Part shown: positions 46,895-58,060 of the stretch, one piece after another
How positions within the stretch are numbered: the first letter of the stretch is position 1
Layout of the letters: each line of letters opens with the position of its first letter
Source of the DNA: Prosopocoilus inquinatus
Lineage: Eukaryota > Arthropoda > Insecta > Coleoptera > Lucanidae
Direction of reading: 5' to 3'
DNA: 64,000 bases
Assembly (NCBI GenBank): GCA_036172665.1
Contig: CM069871.1
Coordinates: forward strand, 3,286,001 to 3,350,000
Made by a program: the position numbers and the translations under genes
Notes under the pieces: model-generated
Seen by the model: the letters and a program-made list of their open reading frames with translations, nothing else
What the model was told of the DNA's origin: nothing
Databases searched by the model: none

Positions 46895-47880
46895 TAAGGT
46901 CCGGTTTCTCCATTACAGTTTAATGAATAGATAAAATAGCGACATCTTACGATCGCTTTTTCACCTGACATTGCACAAAATTTTTCTACGTCTCTGCTGA
47001 AGAAGCCCCAAGCAGGGCTGAAACAGCTGTCCAGATGCTGCTCGGGGTTTTCACTGCAATCAAGAACGATTTGCACAAAATCTTTCTAAAAAATTACAGA
47101 AAAATTTTGTGCAAATCGTTTTTGATTGCAGTGAGAACCTCGAGCAGCCTCTGGACAGCTGTTTCAGCCCTGCTTGGGGCTTCTTCAGCAGAAACGTAGC
47201 TCGACATTCCCACTGCAGACCAAAAACGACTTGCCCAATTTATTCGCAATTGCGATGTAAGAGGTTCTCACTGCAATCAAAAACGATTTGCACAAAATTT
47301 TTCTAAAATCTTTCATTATGCTTTGACAGCAAGCATGGCCGCCTTGCATGGGGGACTCATTAGGAGCAAATCCCGCTTCAATTTGTCTATCCTATTGCAA
47401 TGTTAGGTCAAAAAGCGATAGTAAGATGTCGCTATTTTATATGTTCATCACTCTTACATCGCAATTGCGAATAAATTGGGCAAGTCGTTTTTGGTCTGCA
47501 GTGGGAATGTCGAGCTACGTTTCTGCTGAAGAAGCCCCAAGCAGGGCTGAAACAGCTGTCCAGAGGCTGCTCGAGGTTCTCACTGCAATCAAAAACGATT
47601 TGCACAAAATTTTTCTAAAATCTTTCATTATGCTTTGACAGCAAGCATGGCCGCCTTGCATGGGGGACTCATTAGGAGCAAATCCCGCTTCAATTTGTCT
47701 ATCCTATTGCAATGTTAGGTCAAAAAGCGATAGTAAGGTGTCGCTATTTTATATGTTTAAAAAATTACAGTTTAACTTTAAGCCCAGTTTTATTCCTATG
47801 GAAACAATTATCCTTGCAATTGTTGCCATGGGAATAAAGCGAAGTTTAAAGTTAAACTGTGATGGTGAAACCGGACCTAA
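46895..47880. mobile_element. PIF/Harbinger-like nonautonomous element, 980 bp, TAA target duplication
   Basis: The left end is GGTCCGGTTTCTCCATTACA at 46898; the right end reversed is GGTCCGGTTTCACCATCACA, ending at 47877. Both are flanked by TAA (46895-46897, 47878-47880), as expected of PIF/Harbinger-type insertion. The interior is rearranged. About 100 bp arms (46988-47090 and 47103-47211) form a palindrome around CTGAAACAGCTGTCCAGA, and a ~180 bp block (ATGGCCGCCTTGCATGGGGG, CAAAAAGCGATAGTAAG) is directly repeated about 310 bp apart. No transposase. A possible relative of one end (TAAGGTCCGGTTCG) is at 7231, and an internal fragment (AGCGACATCCTGCGATCGCT) is near 21472. Confidence 0.8.
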
Positions 47881-48099
47881 AAAAAATCCAAAAATCAGCT
47901 GTTTTTGTATGTAGTTAAATTATTAAAATTATGAAACTGAAAATTAAAGATTTGACTCAATCCAACCCAATAAAAAGAAAATAACTTTGCATTTAAATCA
48001 CGGATTCCCGATCTTTTTTAAAGCATAGACCCCTTAAAAGAAAACTTCCCTACCTTCTATATTTTAAAGTTAATTATTACTACAACCACCACCATCTAA

Positions 48100-50330
48100 G
48101 TGTCATTCCATCTTTTGTCTGAAAGTGAAATTATTTTAGTCAAATTTCCCTATAAATGCATTTCATGTCATCGTTCTCCGCAAAATCGCTGCCTTTCAAA
48201 TGAATTTTAAATTTCACGTTCCAAATAAAAATCAAGGCGCGACGGGAATTATCGAAACCGCCATCTCTCGACCGAAAGCGAAAACAACTTTACTATCCAC
48301 ATTTCCCGTATTAGTATTTCTTGTTTTCCGCTGACGTTCTCAGCGATACGTCTCTTTTAACCTCGCAGCGACCTTAATCTGAAAATTAAATTAAATTGAA
48401 AATCTAAAATCGAGTGAAGTGAAGGGATCATCCGAGACGACATCTCTTGACCAATAATGAAAGCTATTTTTTTGTCATTTCAAATGGTACGTTATCGCGT
48501 TAACGTTGAGTGAAGTGAAATTATTTTAGTCAAATTTCCCTATAAATGCATTTCATGTCATCGTTCTCCGCAAAATCGCTGCCTTTCAAATGAATTTTAA
48601 ATTTCACGTTCCAAATAAAAATCAAGGCGCGACGGGAATTATCGAAACCGCCATCTCTCGACCGAAAGCGAAAACAACTTTACTATCCAAATTCCCCGTA
48701 ATAGTATTTCTTTTTTTTCCGCTGACGTTCTCAGCAGTACGTCTTTTAATCTCGCAACGATTTTAATCTGAAAATTAAATTAAATTGAAAATCTAAAACC
48801 GAGTGAAGTGAAGGAGGGATCATCCGAAACGATATCTCTTGACCAATAATGAAAGCTATTTTTTTGTCATTTCAAATGGTACGTTATCGCGTTAACGTTG
48901 AGTGAAGTGAAATTATTTTAATCAAATTTCCCATAAATGCATTTCATGTCATCGTTCTCCGCAAAATCGCTGCCTTTCAAATGAATTTTAAATTTCACGT
49001 TCCAAATAAAAATCAAGGCGCGACGGGAATTATCGAAACCGCCATCTCTCGACCGAAAGCGAAAACAACTTTACTATCCACATTTCCCGTAATAGTATTT
49101 CTTGTTTTCCGCTGACGTTCTCAGCGATACGTCTCTTTTAACCTCGCAGCGACCTTAATCTGAAAATTAAATTCATCTCTTGACCAATAATGAAGGCTAT
49201 TTTTTTTTAATTTCAAATGATACGTTATCGCGTTAACGTTGAGTGAAGTGAAATTATTTTAGTCAACTTTCCAATAAATGCGTTTCACGTCAACGTTCTC
49301 TTCTCTTCCAAATAAAAATCAAGGGGCGACACAGGAATTATTGGAACCGCCATCTCTTGACCGAAAGTGAAAACAACTTTACTATCCAAATTTCCCGTAA
49401 TAGTATTTCTTTTTTTCGGCTGACGTTCTCAGCGATACGTCTCTTTTAACCTCGCAGCGACCTTAATCTGAAAATTAAATTAAATTGAAAATCTAAAACC
49501 GAGTGAAGTGAAGGAGGGATCATCCGAAACGCATCTCTTGACCAATAACGGAAGCTATTTATTTTGTAATTTCAAATGATACGTTATCGCGTTAACGTTG
49601 AGTGAAGTAAAATTATTTTAGTCAAATTTCCCATAAATGCATTTCACGTCGTCGTTCTCCGCAAAATCCCCGCCTTTCAACTGAATTTTAAAATTCACGT
49701 TCCAAATAAAAATCAAGGCGCGACAGGAATGATCGAAACCGCCATCTCTCGACCGAAAGCGAAAACAACTTTACTATCCAAATTTCCCGTAATAGTATTT
49801 CTTGTTTTCCGCTGACGTTCTCAGCGATACGTCTCTTTTAACCTCGCAGCGACCTTAATCTGAAAATTAAATTCATCTCTTGACCAATAATGAAAGCTAT
49901 TTTTTTGTAATTTCAAATGGTACGTTATCGCGTTAACGTTGAGTGAAGTGAAATTATTTTAGTCAAATTTCCAATAAATGCGTTTCACGTCAACCTTCTC
50001 TTCTCTTCCAAATAAAAATCAAGGCAGGACATGAATTATCGAAACCGCCATCTCTTGAGCAAAAGCGAAAACAACTTTACTATCCAAATTTCTCGTAATA
50101 GTATTTCTTTTTTTCCGCTGACGTTCTCAGTAATACTCTTTTTAGGTTTTTTAACCTCGCAACGACTTTAATTTCAAAATTAAATTAAATAGAAAATCTA
50201 AAATCGAGTCAAGTGAAGGGATCATCCGAGAAGACATCTCTTGACCAATAATGAAAGCTATTTTTTTTTATAATTCCAAACGTTACGTTATCGCGTTAGC
50301 TTTGACACTCTCGGTAATAGCTTCTACTTC
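48100..50330. repeat. 390 bp tandem array, about 6 copies including two shortened forms
   Basis: GCCATCTCTCGACCGAAAGC or a variant is at 48260, 48650, 49041, 49349, 49741 and 50047, giving steps of 390, 391, 308, 392 and 306 bp. The long form adds TTAAATTGAAAATCTAAAAY and GATCATCCGARACGACATCT; the short form lacks about 84 bp there and in the GCAAAATCGCTGCC part. All units share CGCTGACGTTCTCAGCGATA, ACGTTATCGCGTTAACGTTG and AAATAAAAATCAAGGCGCGA. The long and short forms alternate in the second half, hinting at a ~700 bp higher-order unit. Confidence 0.92.
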
Positions 50331-52071
50331 TGCCTTTGCGGTATTTTAAGCTACATAATTGAAAATTAAGATTAACGCGTCCTAGTAAACAGAGAGTAGT
50401 GGATTATTTAGTGCGCCATCTCTTTGCTAACTTGTGTATCTTCATTTCCTGAAAATGAAAGTTGTCCCAATCGAACTTGCTGCAAAAACGCGATTTCTCT
50501 TGATACTCGCAGCAAAACCTTTTTTTTTTTTTAATTATATTGATAACAATCCAAAGCGCGACAGAAAGCAAGAAAAAAATCAATCAGAGCGCCATCTCTT
50601 GGCCAAAAGAGATATTAGAACTATTTTAAACAAATAATGCTTCATCGCCACGTACTGATCTATGGCTTTGTCTTTTATCATTGTCTTCAAAACAAAATAG
50701 TATTTTTTAACATCTAATTATTTTCAATGAAAAATAAAAAGTTAAATTTTTTTTTTTTTAAACGGACAAAATTTTGAAAGGCACTCAACGTTTTCCCTTC
50801 ATAATTTTGTCCGTTTCAAGTTAAAAAAAAAACTTTTTACTTACAATTTTCATCGGACGAGAATCAACTTCATTTACTAAAAAATAAAAAGTTTGTCAAA
50901 GAGGGCGCTGTCCCTCCATAATAGAATAGAATATAAAATCGATCTGATCTAATAGACTCATAATCGACCCAAAAGACCCCTAGATAATAATCTCTACTTC
51001 TAGAACGTCTAATCTTCAAAAGGTACATTTTTTTTTCGAAAAGCAGGATTTTTTGAAACTCTGCTGGACGCGGGACAAATTATTAAAAATCGGGACCGTC
51101 CCTCCAAAATCGGGATGAACGGTCACCTCAAACGTACAGAAAAAGTAAGATGAGGAGAATTAAGATTTTCAAATACGGCAAAAATTATTATTATTAAGAA
51201 TAAAATTTTCTGAGAAACTTGTTCCGGGTTCCGGCCTAGTTTTTGAGTTTAAGCATTGGGGGGGGGGGGATTTAACTTATTTATCTTAAGCGATACGAGG
51301 TTAAATTGAAAAGAAAAGTGCCGTACTTTCACACTAATTAATAATTTAAAAATCAATTTAACTCATTCCTTTTAACAAAATGTGAACCAAATAAAAATAC
51401 TTTTAAAAACGAGCTGAAAATGTAAAAATTTTCTGCAATTTTCATGGGCAAGAACTATTCGAAAATGATTCTCTTTCATTTTGAAGAGATTGAGAAAAAG
51501 CCATTTCTTTATTTTTATTTATTTTTATTTTTATTTATTTTTGTTTTAATTTCTAGAATATTTTATTTAGCAAGTTGCGTACAAAAATAAAAATTAGGTG
51601 CGCCCTCACTTATGTTAGCGATCTCTTTTCCTGCAATATATTTTTATTATTTATTATTATTATTAATAAATCTACTCAATTTTAAAAATTGCTTGCTGAA
51701 CATTGCGCGCACCCTTTCGGATCTGCGCCCCTGGTGGAGGCCCCTATTGCCAGGCCCTAGCTACGCTGCTGGCTGTTGCATCCTATCAAGAGGGAAACAT
51801 AAACAAAAATATGACCGCTTACAGAAAGAAACAATGCCGTAGAAGACTATAAGCAATTATAAAACCTATAAAAAGCTGCAAAACCAACAGGTTTTTAACC
51901 TTTCATTGCGCGACGCATTGCAACCTCTTATAAGAGTAAATTACTACTCAAACATTAATAATAATCTTACGGTTGTAATGTAATAATGGATTTATAACCG
52001 TCTAACACAACACAAACGATCAAATCCCACATACGTAAATAATTTTATTTACGTCATCCATGGGATAATAT
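50331..52071. other. noncoding DNA with motif copies and a small palindrome
   Basis: GCGCCATCTCTTTGC is at about 50413 and GCGCCATCTCTTGGCCAAAA at 50590. An imperfect inverted pair, AAAAAGTTAAATTT...ACGGACAAAATT (50736-50775) with AATTTTGTCCGTTTC...AACTTTTTAC (50801-50840), forms a hairpin. A run of ten or more G lies near 51259. GGCCCTAGCTACGCTGCTGG near 51753 recalls ends of arthropod DNA elements. No gene. Confidence 0.45.
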
Positions 52072-52420
52072 GTAACGAGTGTTCAATTAAAAAAAAAACG
52101 GTCTAGATAGCTATGAATTTATTCTGAACGTCTAGCGTAGGGTTCTTCATACGACGAGCGTGAAATGTCACTTTCATTTCTAACCTCACTTTAACTCAAA
52201 TAAGACATTTCAAAAAGAAACGATCATTACCGAATATTTATATTAAGTATAAATATTAAAAAAAAAATGCAGGAGCAGCTTTCGACTTTTATTAGTTAGG
52301 TTAACCGTCAACTTGTCAAAGTTGTCAAATTCAAATGATGTTAATCACGACATGCGTTCCCGACAACAAAAGCCTGCTACAGCCTACCTGACCGTTTTTT
52401 TTTTATTGAACACTCGTTAC
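52072..52420. mobile_element. 349 bp MITE-like element with ~31 bp terminal inverted repeats
   Basis: The left terminus is GTAACGAGTGTTCAATTAAA + AAAAAAACGGTC (52072-52103). The right terminus, 52390-52420, reversed is GTAACGAGTGTTCAATAAAA + AAAAAACGGTC. The match is essentially perfect apart from the A-run. The interior includes AGCGTAGGGTTC and AGCCTGCTACAGCC and has no ORF. The target duplication is unclear, so no superfamily is assigned. Confidence 0.8.
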
Positions 52421-52459
52421 TTGACACATGTTTGAAATTACCTTTATTTGTTTTCATCG

Positions 52460-52930
52460 TAAGTTTTAAACATAACAAAAACACTCTGTACGGTCACAAG
52501 ATGTGTAATTTTAAACATAACCTCCAAATCGTCATTAGAAATTTTTTCAAGCGCGAACTAGTAACTTTTTTTTTCGAATCGAATGAAATGTTGAAAAACA
52601 GAAGAAACGGCAAGGCGAAACTAAAAAGTAAAAGATTTTGCGGATTCGTCTGTTGGAACAAAGAAATCAAATGTAAGCATGGGTCGTTCTAAACGGCGTC
52701 AGTGATTACCTTTGAACCAAAATGGAAAAATACTGTAGAAAATACTAACGCACTTGTCCACTTGACGGTCGCTCTATTTATAGAAGTACACATGCAATAT
52801 TTATAAATGCAGTGATACAGTAAACGTTTTATTATTTAGGGCTTGTTCTTAAAATTGAATTGTTACGTAAGCAATTTTGACTTATTAAAAGCCTTGATAA
52901 ATCAAGACGAAACACCTGGGCTATTTTGAA
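52460..52930. repeat. single upstream copy of the 385-390 bp repeat family
   Basis: AACATAACCTCCAAATCGTC, GAAATGTTGAAAAACAGAAG, GCAAGGCGAAACTAAAAAGT, GGATTCGTCTGTTGGAACAA, TGTCCACTTGACGGTCGCTC and GGGCTTGTTCTTAAAATTGA occur here in the same order as in the array at 54.3-55.6 kb. It is about 1.9 kb from the array, with unrelated sequence between. The 86-codon frame through it has no recognised domain. Confidence 0.85.
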
Positions 52931-53300
52931 AGTGTGGGTTCGTCCATTAATAAATACACGTGTACACGCGTATTAATATTGGCAAGGATGTGAGTTTTAT
53001 TGAGGCGAACGACGACGACGTCACGTCGCATAACATACTTATTCTCAGCACAAGGCGGTGGTTTCCTTTAGTGCTTCGAACGTCCGTCGTCGTCGCCGCC
53101 GCCGCCGTAGTGATTTAGATTAACATTGATCTTGACCTTCACGTTCCTTTTTTTTTTTTTGCCCCTCAATGTAACCACGCGTGGATAAGACGTATTGTAT
53201 ATAAACACAACGTCTGTAATCATCTGCATTTTTGCGTTGGTGGGCACTTAATTAATCGGCGAGAGTTAACGCTCTCTTTCACAATCGGTCTGGATCTTTA
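52931..53300. promoter_or_regulatory. CpG-containing unique segment, candidate promoter/enhancer or 5' exon
   Basis: This segment stands out from its AT-rich surroundings: GACGACGACGTCACGTCGCA near 53010 (with a GACGTCAC core), then GTCGTCGTCGCCGCCGCCGC near 53085, and ACACGTGTACACGCGT near 52961. It is not part of any repeat recognised here and lies upstream of the mamo BTB exon in the gene's direction. A 5' non-coding exon or regulatory element is plausible but unproven. A trinucleotide (GNC)n composition alone could also explain the GC content. Confidence 0.3.
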
Positions 53301-53553
53301 AAATGTCACCAAAAATAAACAACCAGAAGAAGACGGATGATTAATTAAATTTATTATCAAGTTTAAAGTAATTATCAAATCGTAAACATAAGGTTTGTCC
53401 TATCTAACTGCATAGTTCAAAACAGTTTTGTCAACTATTAAAAAAATTAATCCGCTTTGAAAAAATAAGCTATAAGCTTGAAATAAGCCAGACTTCTTCA
53501 CCTCCTGATAAATTTATCAGCCAGGTTATATCCCTAAACACTAAGATATCACT
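53301..53553. other. noncoding DNA
   Basis: Unique AT-rich sequence; nothing recognised. Confidence 0.4.
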
Positions 53554-53894
53554 TCACTGAAAATAGTAAGAAATAATGCCATTAGTACGGCGCTTATGCC
53601 GTGGCTGAGGTAAGTTCAAAGATTCGTTTATGCCGTGGCCGAGGTACATTTCAAGATTCCCGTGTTTGGACATAATTAGGCTTGGGATCAGTTTGCAACG
53701 TTTCGAGTAGCATTGCCAATTTCTGAGTTTCGTAAATCGGGACGTTATCTTTGAAAAATCGGTACAAATCCAAAAAAAAATCGAATTTTCTGAAGCGTTA
53801 CTGAGATAATCTACTTTCTGACTGTGAAACGGCCCTTTGATTGAACGGGGCCCTGGGCTGCGGTCCATAAAGACCATACCTAAATCTCCCCCTG
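53554..53894 (-). mobile_element. hAT-type element end, truncated
   Basis: Read on the minus strand, it starts at 53894 with CAGGGGGAGATTTAGGTATG and continues GTCTTTATGGACCGCAGCCC AGGGCCCC. This resembles the hAT-type terminus at 29.5 kb (GGCGGATTTAGGCCTGGTCT in reversed form). No matching opposite terminus or 8 bp duplication was found, so the element is probably truncated. The 107-codon minus-strand frame that begins in this terminus is interrupted relative to any transposase I know and is not called a gene. TTTATGCCGTGGCYGAGGTA near 53590 and 53628 is a short internal duplication. Confidence 0.5.
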
Positions 53895-54324
53895 CAATTG
53901 GTGACTCGGGTACCTTGAGGAGGACTATTAAATTTTTGATCAGGAATAAAAATTTCTGCCGTTTTTCTGGTGGTTCCTGGAACTTTTAGGTAGCATCGAA
54001 TATAACTTTACGGTTTGTCGAATTTTGTAAATTTCTGACATTTTGAAAACGGGTAAATTTATTTCTTAAGTTTAAACCAACCAATTTTCTCTGCACATAA
54101 TTCGGGTTTCTTCGAGAAACGTAGGTACCTTTTATTTTCCAAGGTCATTCTTGCCATACGGACACTCTTTATATACTTTCTTAAGTGTCTTTTTGGGGTT
54201 TGTTCTAAAGTCATTTTTCTCAAAGTCAAATTTCTTCTTTATTTTCTGTACCTAGTCATTCTTTTTAAAGTCAAATCATTCAGATACCCTTTTTGTTTAC
54301 TTTGGGTTTCTTCTTTTTCCTTCT
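53895..54324. other. noncoding DNA
   Basis: AT-rich. TTTTCTCAAAGTCAAATTTC...TTTCTGTACCTAGTCATTC near 54212-54260 recurs near 55701-55750, so the DNA flanking the array on its left is repeated on its right. Confidence 0.5.
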
Positions 54325-55560
54325 TAAGTTTTAAACATAACAAAAACACTCTGTAAGCTCACACAACATGTAATTTTAAACATAACCTCCAAATCGTCAT
54401 TAGAAATTATTTCAAGCGCGAACTAGTAACTTTTTTAAGTTTTTCCATCGAATGAAATGTTGAAAAACAGATGAAACGGCAAGGCGAAAATAAAAAGTAG
54501 AATATTTTGTGGATTCGTCTGTTGGAACAAAGAAATCAAATATAAGCACGGGTCACTCTAATGGCGTCAGTGGTTACCTTTGAACCAAAATGGAAACATA
54601 TTGTAGAAAATGCTAATGCACCTGTCCACTTGACGGTCATTCTACTTATGGAAGGTACACATGCAATATTTATAAATGCGGTGATACAGTAAATGTTTTA
54701 TTATTTAGGGCTTGTTCTTAAAATTGAATTATTATGTAAGCAATTTTGGCTTATTAAAAACCTTGATAAACATAACCTCCAAATCGTCATTAGAAATTAT
54801 TTCAAGCGCGAACTAGTAACCTGTTTTTCGAGTCGAATGAAATGTTGAAAAACAGAAGAAACGGCAAGGCGAAAATAAAAAGTAGAAGATTTTGTGGATT
54901 CGTGTATTGGAACAAAGAAATCAAGTATAAGCACGGGTCACTCTAATGGCGTCAGTGGTTACCCTTGAACCAAAATGGAAAAATATTGTAGTAAATGCTA
55001 ATGCACTTGTCCACTTGACGGTCATTCTATTTATAGAAAGTACACATGCAATATTTATAAATGCGGTGATATAGTAAATGTTTTATTATTTAGGGCTTGT
55101 TCTTAAAATTGAATTATTATGTAAACAATTTTGGCTTATTAAAAACCTTGATAAACATAACCTCCAAATCGTCATTAGAAATTATTTCAAGCGCGAACTA
55201 GTAACCTGTTTTTCGAGTCGAATGAAATGTTGAAAAACCGAAGAAACGGCAAGGCGAAAATAAAAAGTAGAAGATTTTGTGGATTCGTGTATTGGAACAA
55301 AGAAATCAAGTATAAGCATGGGTCACTCTAATGGCGTCAGTGGTTACCTTTGAACCAAAATGGAAAAATACTGTAGAAAATACTAACGCACTTGTCCATT
55401 TGATGGTCATTCTACTTATAGAAGGTATACATGCAAGATTTATAAATGCAGTGATACAGTAAATGCTTTATTATTTAGAGCTTGTTCTTAAAATTGAATT
55501 GTTATGTAAGCAATTTTGACTTATTAAAAACCTTAATAAATCGAGACGAAACACCTGGGC
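54325..55560. repeat. 385-391 bp tandem array, three copies
   Basis: AACATAACCTCCAAATCGTC begins units at about 54379, 54771 and 55156. Each unit runs through GCGCGAACTAGTAAC, GGAACAAAGAAATCAA, AATGGCGTCAGTGGTTACC, CAATATTTATAAATGCGGTG and TTTATTATTTAGGGCTTGTT. The outer edges (TTAAACATAACAAAAACACTC on the left; AAATCGAGACGAAACACCTGG on the right) match the edges of the single copy at 52.5 kb, so the array arose by internal expansion of one element-like unit. Confidence 0.9.
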
Positions 55561-56879
55561 TGTTCGAATTACGTATTAATTTAAATGCTCGGTGCATTCA
55601 ATTCAAAAACTTTTCTGGAATCTCTCCTCGCCCGCCCCATGATTTTTCGACTTTCTTCCGTGTTTTTTTTTTGGGGTTGAGGTGGGGTTTGTTCTAAAGT
55701 CATTTTTCTCAAAGGCAAATTTCTCTTTTATTTTCTGTACCTAGTCATTCTTTTTAAAGTCAAACCATTCAGATACCTTTTTTGTTTATTTTGAGTTTCT
55801 TCTTTTTATTTTCGTCTTATTTTGGGTTTAGACTTTGACGTTAGACAGTCTATCTTATTTTGGGTTTAGACTTATTTTGGGTTTAGACAAATATATTTTT
55901 CGTTTTTTTCCTTTTCGTTTTCCTTTTCCTTTTTATTTTCTCTTGATTTTCGCCCTTGAGCTAAGACTATTCAGAGGTTCTCTATTTTTTTGTTTGAAAT
56001 AAATATCACTAACGCCATCTACGGACAAACTTCTAAATGGTTTTAGTACTTAATTGCTTACACGTTGGTCCTATTCAACTGTCATTTTCTTTTGGGGGGG
56101 CAGGTACCTTCCCAACTCCAGCGCAGCACAGATTTTTAGGGTGACTGGCTATTAAATATTATATCATATCATATCATATCATATTTATTTTTGCAACACA
56201 AGAAAACAACATTTTTGCTACAAAATAAAATAAATAAAACAAAAATAAAATCATAATAATAAATAAAACAAAATAATGAATCATAACGCGTATAAAGTCA
56301 GAATGAAACGAGTCAAGCAGGAGGCTTATTTTTCTGGAATTTTGCGCCCGGAGGGCAGAGCGCGTCCGCAGAAGAAAAGGAACCGGAGTTACGAAACTTG
56401 CAATATTGCACCTAAATGACGCACTCAATTAAGGACGTTTCTTGCATTGCAAATGCAACATCCGTTAGCTCCCGCTTATTACGAATCCAAACGGGAGAAA
56501 ATGCTTAAGTAATGCGGGAGCGCACAAGAAGTCGATCTTCCGGGACCCTCGAGTGATGTCTCTACACCTCAACGCGCTGTATTTTTCGCTTATTTTTTTT
56601 ATTTTAATTTTCAATCAGTTTCCTCAGATTGAAATTAATTTGAAATTCTTGTCTAGTCCAAATTAGGGTATGCAGGTCAAAAAAGCCCCAGGATGGAAGA
56701 AAGATCGATATGGATGAGTCGCTGCGCGATCAAAACAACTGATAAATTAATCCAGTAAAGTTGCTTTAGAGGCGGGAAAAGCTTCTGTACTTTGAAGAAG
56801 TTATTTTGACTATGGGAATTGGTCCTTATACGTACAAGTAGTTTCCTGTGAGAGGAAATGAATCTTCCGAGGCAGAAAA
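55561..56879. other. noncoding DNA
   Basis: No gene is recognised. It contains the duplicated flank noted above, a GTTTAGACTTTATTTTGG-like triplication at 55825-55890, ACGCCATCTACGGACAAAC at 56011, and an (ATATC)n run at 56159-56183 followed by an A-rich stretch that could be the tail of a reversed LINE insertion. Confidence 0.4.
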
Positions 56880-58060
56880 AGATGAAGAGAAAAAGGAGTC
56901 TTGCAAACGGAAAAGAAAGAGAGGACGAGGAGCTTCCGAGCCGGAACAAAAATGAAGAGAAACAGGAATCTTGGAGACACAGAAAAGAAAGGGTCTAATG
57001 AAGGGCTAAAAAGTCCAAGAGGAACGGAGGCGTCCGTGACAGAAAAAATGAAGAGAAACAGGAGCCTTGGAAGGAAAGAAAAGAAAGGGTTTAATGAAGG
57101 TCCAAAAAGTTTAAGAAAAATGGAGGCACTCGAGACAAAAGAGAAATAGGAGTCTCAGAGGCAGAAAAGAAAGGGTTTAATGAAAGTCCAAAACGTCCAA
57201 GAGGAAGGGAGGTTCCGAGAGAGAGAAAATGAAGAGAATTAGGAGTCCTGGAGACAGAAAAGAAAGGGCTTAATGAAGGGCCAAAAAAGATCAAGAGAAA
57301 TGGAGTCGTCCAAAAGAGGAAAAAACTGAAGAGAAGTGAGAATCTTGGAGGTAGAAAAGAAAGGATTTAATGAAGGTCCAAAAAGTTTAAGAGAAATGGA
57401 GGCGCTCGAGACAGAAAGGATGAAGACAAATAGGAGTCTCAGGAAGTATAAAAGAAAGGGTTTACTGAAAGCTCAAAACGTCCAAGAGGAATGGAGGTTC
57501 CGAGATAGAAAAAATGAAGAGAATTAGGAGTCCTGGAGACAGAAAAGAAAGGGTTTAATGAAAGGCCAAAAAAGATCAAGAGGAATGGAGATATCCAAAA
57601 CAGAAAAAAACTGAAGAGAAGTGAGAATCTTGGAGGTAGAAAAGAAAGGATTTAGAGAAGATCCAAAAAGTCCAAGAGGAACGGAGGCGTCCGTAACAGA
57701 AAAAATGAAGAGAAACAGGAGCCTTGGAAGGTAGAAAAGAAAGGGTTTAACGAAGGTCCAAAAAGTTTAAGAGAAATGGAGACAGAAAAAGTGAAGAGAA
57801 ATAGGATTCTTAGAGTCAGAAAAGAAAGCCCAAAACGTCCAAAAGGAATGGAGGTTCCGAGATAGAAAAAATGAAGACAATTAGGAGACTTGGAGACAGA
57901 AAAGAAAGGGCCAAAAAAGATCAAGAGGAATGGAGGTGTCCAAAACAGGAAAAAACTGAAGAGAAGTGAGAATCTTGGAGGTAGAAAGGATTTTATGAAG
58001 GTCCAAAAAGTCCAAGAGGAACGGAGGCGTCCGAGTCAGGTCAGAAAAAAGAAGGTTCAA
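56880..58060. repeat. purine-rich minisatellite, ~80-97 bp monomers, about 12 copies
   Basis: AGAAAAGAAAGGGTTTAATG or a variant recurs near 56978, 57077, 57162, 57258, 57354, 57445, 57540, 57637, 57735, 57815, 57897 and 57980, each followed by AAGGTCCAAAAAGT or a variant. Monomer types ending GGAGGTTCCGAGA, GGAGGCGCTCGAGACA and GAGTCGTCCAAAA alternate, giving a higher-order period of about 290 bp. The plus strand is almost entirely purine with Lys/Glu-type codons, so the short ORFs on both strands are composition artefacts. Confidence 0.88.

Noticed and set aside
52432..52692. 86-codon basic ORF
   Set aside because: It overlaps the repeat family at 52.5 and 54.3-55.6 kb, and the corresponding frame is broken in the array copies.
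53554..53877. 107-codon minus-strand ORF beginning in a hAT-type terminus
   Set aside because: Its start lies in the terminal repeat region and the translation does not match a transposase I recognise.
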